A DNA stretch of 12,184 bases from Gudongella sp964607545 (lineage in GTDB: Bacteria; Bacillota; Clostridia; Tissierellales; Tissierellaceae). Both the position numbers and the translations under genes were made by a program. The DNA lies in NCBI GenBank assembly GCA_964607545.1, contig CAZSLV010000059.1, positions 1 to 12,184 of the forward strand, written 5' to 3'. The notes under the pieces were generated by a model, which was not told the origin of the DNA, did no database searches, and saw only the letters and a list, made by a program, of their open reading frames with translations. Positions 7,996 to 12,184 of the stretch are shown here, piece by piece; position 1 is the first letter of the stretch; the number at the start of each line of letters is the position of its first letter.

Positions 7996-9615
7996 ATGTC
8001 TAAGGGGCAAAACTTTGTAAAAGGGGCAGCTATACTTGGTATAGCTGGAGTAGTAGTTAAAATTTTAGGGGCCATATACAGGATCCCCTTATCCAATATC
8101 ATAAAGCCAGAAGGAATGGGTTACTATCAAACTGCTTATCCTTTTTATGTTTTGCTATTAACCATATCAACTGCAGGGGTACCAGTAGCAGTTGCAAAGC
8201 TAGTTGCAGAGAAAAGAGCCATAGGGGATTATAAGAATGCCCACAAGATATTCAAGGTTGCCCTTATAGGACTAATTTTCTTAGGCTTAGTAACATCAAT
8301 GGTTATAGCCTTTGGGGCAAAATCAATTGTTGAATACTTGGGTAATGAAAATGCTTATTATGCCTTGATAGCCCTTGTACCAGCCCTTTTCTTTGTACCA
8401 ATAATGTCAGCCTTTAGAGGTTTTTTTCAAGGTAGCCAAAGCATGGTACCTACGGCCCTATCTCAAATTGTTGAACAATTCTTTAGGGTAATTACAGGCC
8501 TTTCTCTTACAGTCCTTTTACTAGGAAGGGGAATCCCAATTGCAGCAGGAGGGGCATCTTTTGGGGGTTCAATGGGAGCTATATTTGGAACCCTAGTAAT
8601 TATGGGGATTTACTTAAGGCAAAAAAAAGAAATTCAATTAGAGATAGATACAACTGTTAAGGAAAGAGAGTATTCAATTAAAAGCATTATAAAAGACTTG
8701 TTGCTTATAGCTGTGCCAATCACACTAGGGGCTGCAATTTCACCAATAATGGATACAATAGATGCAGCTTTAGTATTAAGAAGGCTACAAGCTATAAACT
8801 ATAGCGCAGCCCAGGCAAATGACTTGTATGGTCAATTAAAAGGAATGGCCCAGACCCTGATAAACCTGCCACAGGTGTTTTCAATAGCAATTTCAATGAG
8901 CCTTATGCCTGCAATTGCAAATGCTAGCTCAAGAAAATCTAAAGAAGAGGTGGCAGAGTTAATTTCCACAGGACTAAGACTTACATTGTTAATAGGCCTG
9001 CCAGCTGCTTTTGGCTTATTTGTCCTAGCAAAGCCAATAGTATCCTTACTTTATTTTAATCTTACTGCAGGGGAGAATGCAGTTACAGGAGAGATACTTC
9101 AGTACCTAGCTTTAGGAGTAGTATTTTTAACCCTAGTCCAAGCCCTAACTGCTATAATACAAGGTTTAGGCAAACCATTTATTCCAGTTAGAAACTTATT
9201 ATTTGGAGCAATTGCAAAGATAATCTTAACTTATTTTTTAACAGCAATCCCAGCAATCAATGTTAAGGGGGCAGCTATTAGTACAGTTGTTGCATTTGCA
9301 ATAGCAGGTAGCTTAAACTTCTTATATGTTATAAGGGTGGTTAAAGCAGACCTTGACTTAAAGAATATATTTTTAAAACCCCTTGGGTCAGCCCTTGGGA
9401 TGGCTATAATAGCAAGGATTTCCTATAACTTATTGAATAACCTAGTTGGAGGATCCCTAGCAACCTTACTTGCAGTTTCAATAGGGGGACTTTCCTATTT
9501 TATCCTCCTTATTATGACAGGGACCCTTACAGGGGATGATTTATCATTTATAACAAAATCGCAGAAAATAAAACGCTTATTTAAAAAGTTTAAGAAAGAG
9601 GATTTAGATGAATAA
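7996..9615 (+). CDS. SpoVB/YabM-like polysaccharide or lipid-precursor flippase (MOP/MATE superfamily)
   Basis: This 539-residue, strongly hydrophobic integral membrane protein appears to have 12-14 transmembrane segments, judged by eye. The N-terminus (FVKGAAILGIAGVVVKILG, then IYRIPLSNII and MGYYQTAYPFY) and the conserved STAGVPVAVAKLVAEK (about 58-73) match the SpoVB/YabM group of polysaccharide-biosynthesis transporters, related to MurJ. Such proteins are thought to flip undecaprenyl-linked wall or surface precursors. SpoVB itself acts in spore cortex formation, while other group members occur in non-spore-formers. The substrate cannot be read from sequence, so no symbol is given. GGGAGG at 7983-7988 precedes the ATG by 7 nt. 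It starts 14 nt after the foldase and its end overlaps mazG by 8 nt. A run of eight A residues occurs at 8621-8628. Confidence 0.93.
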   Translation: MSKGQNFVKGAAILGIAGVVVKILGAIYRIPLSNIIKPEGMGYYQTAYPFYVLLLTISTAGVPVAVAKLVAEKRAIGDYKNAHKIFKVALIGLIFLGLVTSMVIAFGAKSIVEYLGNENAYYALIALVPALFFVPIMSAFRGFFQGSQSMVPTALSQIVEQFFRVITGLSLTVLLLGRGIPIAAGGASFGGSMGAIFGTLVIMGIYLRQKKEIQLEIDTTVKEREYSIKSIIKDLLLIAVPITLGAAISPIMDTIDAALVLRRLQAINYSAAQANDLYGQLKGMAQTLINLPQVFSIAISMSLMPAIANASSRKSKEEVAELISTGLRLTLLIGLPAAFGLFVLAKPIVSLLYFNLTAGENAVTGEILQYLALGVVFLTLVQALTAIIQGLGKPFIPVRNLLFGAIAKIILTYFLTAIPAINVKGAAISTVVAFAIAGSLNFLYVIRVVKADLDLKNIFLKPLGSALGMAIIARISYNLLNNLVGGSLATLLAVSIGGLSYFILLIMTGTLTGDDLSFITKSQKIKRLFKKFKKEDLDE

Positions 9616-11077
9616 GATATATATAGTTGGCTTAGGACCTGGTAGCATAGAGTCTCTTACACTTTCTGCCCTAAAGAGGATAGAAAGTAACAAGCCCCAT
9701 TTTTTAAGAACCATAAACCATCCCAGTGTTGACTACTTTAAGGATAAGAATATCAAATTTAAGGCTTTTGATTACATTTACGACAGCAAGGAAAGTTTTG
9801 ATGAAGTTTATGAATCCATAGTATTTGAATTACTTGAGGAAGTAAAAAAGCATGGGGAGATAAATTATTATGTACCTGGTAACCCTATGATTGCAGAAAA
9901 GACAGTACAACTTTTACTTGAAAGTTTAAAAGAAGACCAGGTAGAAGTAGTTTCAGGTATTAGCTTTATTGAGCCAATTTTAGAGATAGTAAACAAGGAC
10001 CCCATAGAGGGCTTAAAGATTTTAGATGGGATTGGTTTAAAGTCAAGTCAAGTTGATATAAACTCCCATCAAATAATTACCCAAGTATACAATGACATGC
10101 TAATGTCTGATGTAAAATTAACCTTAATGGAAACCTACCCAGATGATTACCTGGTATACTTAATCCACAAGGCAGGCCTTAAGGATTCTCAAATAATTGA
10201 ACACATACCCCTTCATGAAATTGATAGGTCTAAAAATATAGGAGTCTTAACTAGTCTTTTCATTCCAAAGCTTGAAAAAAAGGACTATCCTATTTATGAC
10301 TACAATGATATTCTTGACCTTATGAAAAAGCTAAGAGGGGATGGGGGTTGCCCTTGGGATATGGAGCAAGACCACCTAAGTATAAGAGGAGCAATCCTTG
10401 AAGAAGCTTATGAATTAGTAGAGGCCTTAAATGAAAATGATACAGACCACATAGCTGAAGAATTAGGTGATTTGCTCCTTCAGGTGGTCTTTCACACTCA
10501 ATTAGCCCTAGAAGAAGGGGAATTTAACCCAAATTATGTGACAACATCTCTTGCAAATAAGTTAATTACAAGACATCCCCATGTTTTTTTTCAAAAAAAA
10601 GTAGATAATTCTAAAGAAGTAGTATATAATTGGGATGAGATAAAGTATCAAAGCAGGAATATAAGCGGTCTATCAGAAAAATTAAGAAATATACCAAGGT
10701 TAACTGCCCTTTTAAAGTCTTACAAGGTCCAAGAAAAAGCTGCTAAAGTAGGTTTTGATTGGGACGATATAAGGGGGTCTTCTGAGAAAATCATAGAAGA
10801 ACATGAAGAAGTCTTGGAAGCCTACAAACTAAAGGGTAAGGGAGACTTTGACCTAGAGGGTGAAGTAGGGGATTTGTTATTTGCAGTCGTAAACTTAGCT
10901 AGGTTTTTAGAAGTAAATCCTGAACTTGCCCTAGAAAGAACTACTGAAAAGTTTATCAAAAGATTGGAAATAATGGAGTATAAGGCTAGACAAAGGGGTA
11001 TATTACTAGAAAGTATGAATTTAAAGGACCTAGATTTACTCTGGGACCAAGCAAAAGAAGAAGAAAACACCAAGTAA
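9608..11077 (+). CDS. mazG: MazG-family protein: tetrapyrrole-methylase-like domain fused to nucleotide pyrophosphohydrolase
   Basis: This is a YabN-type fusion of 489 residues. Residues 1 to about 220 resemble SAM-dependent tetrapyrrole methylases (VGLGPGS at 7-13; VPGNPMIAEKTV); the function of this domain in YabN-type proteins is unclear to me. From about 235 onward lie two MazG modules. The first has GGCPWD, EEAYE (265-269) and EELGD (284-288); the second has EEHEE (397-401) and EGEVGD (417-422). These are the EExxE and ExxD metal ligands of all-alpha NTP pyrophosphatases. MazG hydrolyses NTPs/dNTPs to NMPs, limiting non-canonical nucleotides. The ATG lies inside the end of the flippase gene (8-nt overlap), with GAGGA at 9598-9602 as its ribosome-binding site. 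A T8-C-A8 run lies at 10584-10600. Confidence 0.95.
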   Translation: MNKIYIVGLGPGSIESLTLSALKRIESNKPHFLRTINHPSVDYFKDKNIKFKAFDYIYDSKESFDEVYESIVFELLEEVKKHGEINYYVPGNPMIAEKTVQLLLESLKEDQVEVVSGISFIEPILEIVNKDPIEGLKILDGIGLKSSQVDINSHQIITQVYNDMLMSDVKLTLMETYPDDYLVYLIHKAGLKDSQIIEHIPLHEIDRSKNIGVLTSLFIPKLEKKDYPIYDYNDILDLMKKLRGDGGCPWDMEQDHLSIRGAILEEAYELVEALNENDTDHIAEELGDLLLQVVFHTQLALEEGEFNPNYVTTSLANKLITRHPHVFFQKKVDNSKEVVYNWDEIKYQSRNISGLSEKLRNIPRLTALLKSYKVQEKAAKVGFDWDDIRGSSEKIIEEHEEVLEAYKLKGKGDFDLEGEVGDLLFAVVNLARFLEVNPELALERTTEKFIKRLEIMEYKARQRGILLESMNLKDLDLLWDQAKEEENTK

Positions 11078-11125
11078 TGTGTACTATTTAGTAAAATATA
11101 AAATAAAAAACAAGGAGGAATTTTA

Positions 11126-11422
11126 ATGAACAAGGCAGAATTAATCGCGAGCATAGCGGAAAAAAGCAATTTGACTAAAAAAGATGCAGAAGCATCACTA
11201 AACGCATTTATGAAATCAGTAGAGGAATCACTTGCTAAAGGTGAAAAAGTACAATTAGTTGGATTTGGTACTTTTGAAGTAAGAGAAAGAAAAGCAAGAG
11301 AGGGAAGAAACCCTAGAAACCCTGAAGAAGTAATAAAGATCCCAGCATCAAAGGCACCTGTTTTCAAAGCAGGAAAATCACTTAAAGAAATTGTTAATGT
11401 TAAAAAAGGCAAGAAAAAATAA
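11126..11422 (+). CDS. hup: HU family DNA-binding protein
   Basis: HU is a small dimeric nucleoid protein that bends and compacts DNA. The 98-residue sequence is typical: MNKAELIASIAEKS, then GFGTFEVRERKAREGRNPRN (46-65), which includes the beta-arm with P63, and FKAGKSLKEIV near the end. A short lysine-rich tail (VKKGKKK) makes it slightly longer than the usual 90 or so residues. AAGGAGG at 11112-11118 stands 7 nt before the ATG. The beta-arm arginines are all AGA, while neighbouring genes often use AGG, which fits very high expression. A strong terminator follows directly. The 48-nt upstream gap is AT-rich with -10-like words but no convincing -35, so whether hup has its own promoter is unresolved. 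Confidence 0.97.
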   Translation: MNKAELIASIAEKSNLTKKDAEASLNAFMKSVEESLAKGEKVQLVGFGTFEVRERKAREGRNPRNPEEVIKIPASKAPVFKAGKSLKEIVNVKKGKKK

Positions 11423-11432
11423 AAAAACAGGG

Positions 11433-11460
11433 AATCAGGTCTTTGACCTGATTTTTTTTT
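11433..11460 (+). terminator. Intrinsic terminator after hup
   Basis: AATCAGGT (11433-11440) pairs perfectly with ACCTGATT (11446-11453) around a 5-nt loop. Nine T residues run from 11452 to 11460, the first two inside the stem. This is a canonical intrinsic terminator 10 nt after the hup stop codon. rqcP begins 16 nt beyond the T-tract, so it must rely on readthrough or on a promoter not recognised here. Confidence 0.92.
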
Positions 11461-11476
11461 ATCTTGGAGGTGGATT

Positions 11477-11716
11477 ATGAGAATTGATAAGTATTTAAAA
11501 ACAGCTAGGCTAATAAAAAGAAGGACCATTGCAAAGGAAGCATGCGACCAAGGGAAAGTTAGTATAAACGGAAGACTTGCAAAGGCTGGAGATGATGTAA
11601 AAGTAGGGGATAAGGTTTCAATTAACTTTGGAAGTGGAGAGGTAAATATTGAAGTCTTAGAAGTTAAGGACCATGCTTCCAAAGACCAAGCCAATGAATT
11701 ATATAAAAATATCTAA
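11477..11716 (+). CDS. rqcP: S4-domain ribosome-associated quality-control factor RqcP (YabO)
   Basis: This 79-residue protein is one S4 RNA-binding domain, MRIDKYLKTARLIKRRT followed by DQGKVSINGRLAKAGDDVK and VGDKV. It matches B. subtilis YabO, renamed RqcP, which binds the 50S subunit with peptidyl-tRNA and supports RqcH-driven alanine tailing of stalled nascent chains. R2 and R16, basic residues I recall as important in RqcP, are present. The place between hup and divIC is the conserved one. GGAGG at 11466-11470 stands 6 nt before the ATG. The sporulation genes yabP and yabQ, which normally follow, are absent. The related family Hsp15/HslR is an alternative name for the fold, but context favours RqcP. 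Confidence 0.92.
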   Translation: MRIDKYLKTARLIKRRTIAKEACDQGKVSINGRLAKAGDDVKVGDKVSINFGSGEVNIEVLEVKDHASKDQANELYKNI

Positions 11717-11722
11717 GAAGAC

Positions 11723-11751
11723 TTGAAGAATTGTTTGATTAGTGAGATAAT
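11723..11751 (+). promoter_or_regulatory. Probable extended -10 sigma-A promoter for divIC
   Basis: TTGAAG (11723-11728) and GATAAT (11746-11751) are 17 nt apart, with four of six and five of six consensus matches. TG at 11743-11744, one base before the -10 box, makes it an extended -10 element. Predicted start is near 11758, about 27 nt before the divIC ATG. It would let divIC be expressed despite the terminator after hup. Confidence 0.6.
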
Positions 11752-11784
11752 AATTAAAACTACCTAAAAAGGCGGTGACAATAA

Positions 11785-12117
11785 ATGAAGAAAAAGGTAA
11801 AAAAGAGAAGAAAAGGCTTTAGAATCGTTCATTTATTATTGCTATGCCTATTAATATATACCCTAGTAGTAGTTTCCCACCAAAGGTCAATGATGAATGA
11901 CTTAAGGGCAAAAAAAGAAGTTATTGAAAGTGAAATATCAAGCTTAAATAAGGATATAGATGTATTAAACAAGGAAATTTCAAAAAGTGGGACTTTAGAG
12001 TTTATTGAAAAAGTTGCAAGGGAAGACCTTGGAATGGTAAAGCCTAGAGAAATTATCTATATTGATAAAAGTAAGAAAAATTATACTTTATTTGATAAAG
12101 AAAAGGGTGATAATTAA
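11785..12117 (+). CDS. divIC: Septum formation initiator DivIC/FtsB-like protein
   Basis: DivIC is a bitopic division protein that joins FtsL and DivIB at the septum. The 110-residue protein has a strongly basic cytoplasmic N-terminus (KKKVKKRRK), one transmembrane segment (about 14-31), an extracellular coiled coil (about 33-67) and the family's C-terminal block VAREDLGMVKPREIIYI (77-93). This is the standard size and plan of the FtsB/DivIC family. GGCGGTGA at 11771-11778 is a near-consensus ribosome-binding site 6 nt before the ATG. Its place after rqcP supports DivIC rather than FtsL. No terminator follows; the stop codon abuts a strong promoter for the next transcript. Confidence 0.93.
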   Translation: MKKKVKKRRKGFRIVHLLLLCLLIYTLVVVSHQRSMMNDLRAKKEVIESEISSLNKDIDVLNKEISKSGTLEFIEKVAREDLGMVKPREIIYIDKSKKNYTLFDKEKGDN

Positions 12118-12146
12118 TTGACATCATCCTGTTTCTTATATATACT
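12118..12146 (+). promoter_or_regulatory. Strong sigma-A promoter at the right edge
   Basis: TTGACA (12118-12123, perfect) and TATACT (12141-12146, five of six) are exactly 17 nt apart, beginning at the base after the divIC stop codon. It is the best sigma-A match in the window. Transcription would start near 12153. The gene or RNA it drives lies beyond the window. Confidence 0.8.
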
Positions 12147-12163
12147 TTAAATGTATAAACTTG

Positions 12164-12180
12164 AGATAGCAAAGCTATCT
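12164..12180 (+). other. Short hairpin at the start of the edge transcript
   Basis: AGATAGC (12164-12170) and GCTATCT (12174-12180) are perfect reverse complements around an AAA loop. The hairpin falls about 11 nt after the predicted start of the edge promoter. It could be a 5'-stabilising stem or part of a structured RNA; the window ends 4 nt later, so it cannot be assigned. Confidence 0.45.
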
Positions 12181-12184
12181 TCGC

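Noticed and set aside
11082..11093. TACTA-TT-TAGTA palindrome upstream of hup as an operator
   Set aside because: Five-base arms in AT-rich DNA arise easily by chance, and there is no clear promoter next to it to regulate.
10822..11694. A 290-codon open frame on the minus strand across mazG, hup and rqcP
   Set aside because: It lies antisense to three well-identified genes and runs through the hup terminator. Its product is a Ser/Phe/Leu-rich composition typical of antisense frames in AT-rich, Lys/Glu-rich genes. No recognisable domain was seen and I found no supporting start signal.
1..12184. CRISPR arrays, insertion sequences, tRNA or rRNA genes, prophage or defence genes
   Set aside because: No direct-repeat array, transposase, terminal inverted repeat, tRNA- or rRNA-like sequence was seen. 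Nearly all the sequence is taken up by conserved housekeeping genes in conserved order.

Overview
The window is a housekeeping chromosomal segment from a low-GC Gram-positive bacterium (Firmicutes/Bacillota). The gene order spoVG-glmU-prs-pth-mfd-prsA-like-SpoVB/YabM-like flippase-mazG-hup-rqcP-divIC is the conserved arrangement near the origin in Bacillus and Clostridium. The AT-rich sequence, strong AGGAGG-type ribosome-binding sites, heavy use of AGG, ATA and TTA/CTA codons, and a parvulin lipoprotein directly after mfd all point to Clostridia, perhaps a Tissierellales-type lineage. The order-level placement is inference. All genes lie on the + strand.

Layout. spoVG (122-385) is an independent unit with a textbook sigma-H promoter (52-78) and an intrinsic terminator (384-409). 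A 149-nt intergenic region leads into a tightly packed run: glmU, prs, pth, mfd, a prsA-like foldase, a MATE/MOP-family flippase and mazG, with gaps of 27 nt or less or short overlaps, most likely one operon. hup (HU) follows after 48 nt and has its own strong terminator (11433-11460). rqcP begins only 16 nt beyond that terminator's T-tract. divIC follows after 68 nt that contain a good extended -10 promoter. Past divIC, a near-consensus sigma-A promoter (12118-12146) and a short hairpin mark the start of another transcript cut off by the window edge.

How the genes fit together. GlmU makes UDP-GlcNAc for the cell wall, Prs makes PRPP, Pth recycles peptidyl-tRNA, Mfd couples repair to transcription, the PrsA-like lipoprotein folds exported proteins, the flippase probably moves a lipid-linked wall or surface precursor, MazG cleans non-canonical nucleotides, HU compacts DNA, RqcP acts in ribosome-associated quality control and DivIC in septation. 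The cluster therefore joins envelope building, translation quality control and genome upkeep.

No exotic or previously undescribed system is visible. The points most worth a second look are: the absence of the sporulation genes spoVT, yabP and yabQ from their usual slots while spoVG keeps a perfect sigma-H promoter; the HU terminator pressed against rqcP; a perfect hairpin over the pth stop codon; the true ATG start of mfd at 3513; several long homopolymer runs inside genes; and the strong promoter at the right edge.
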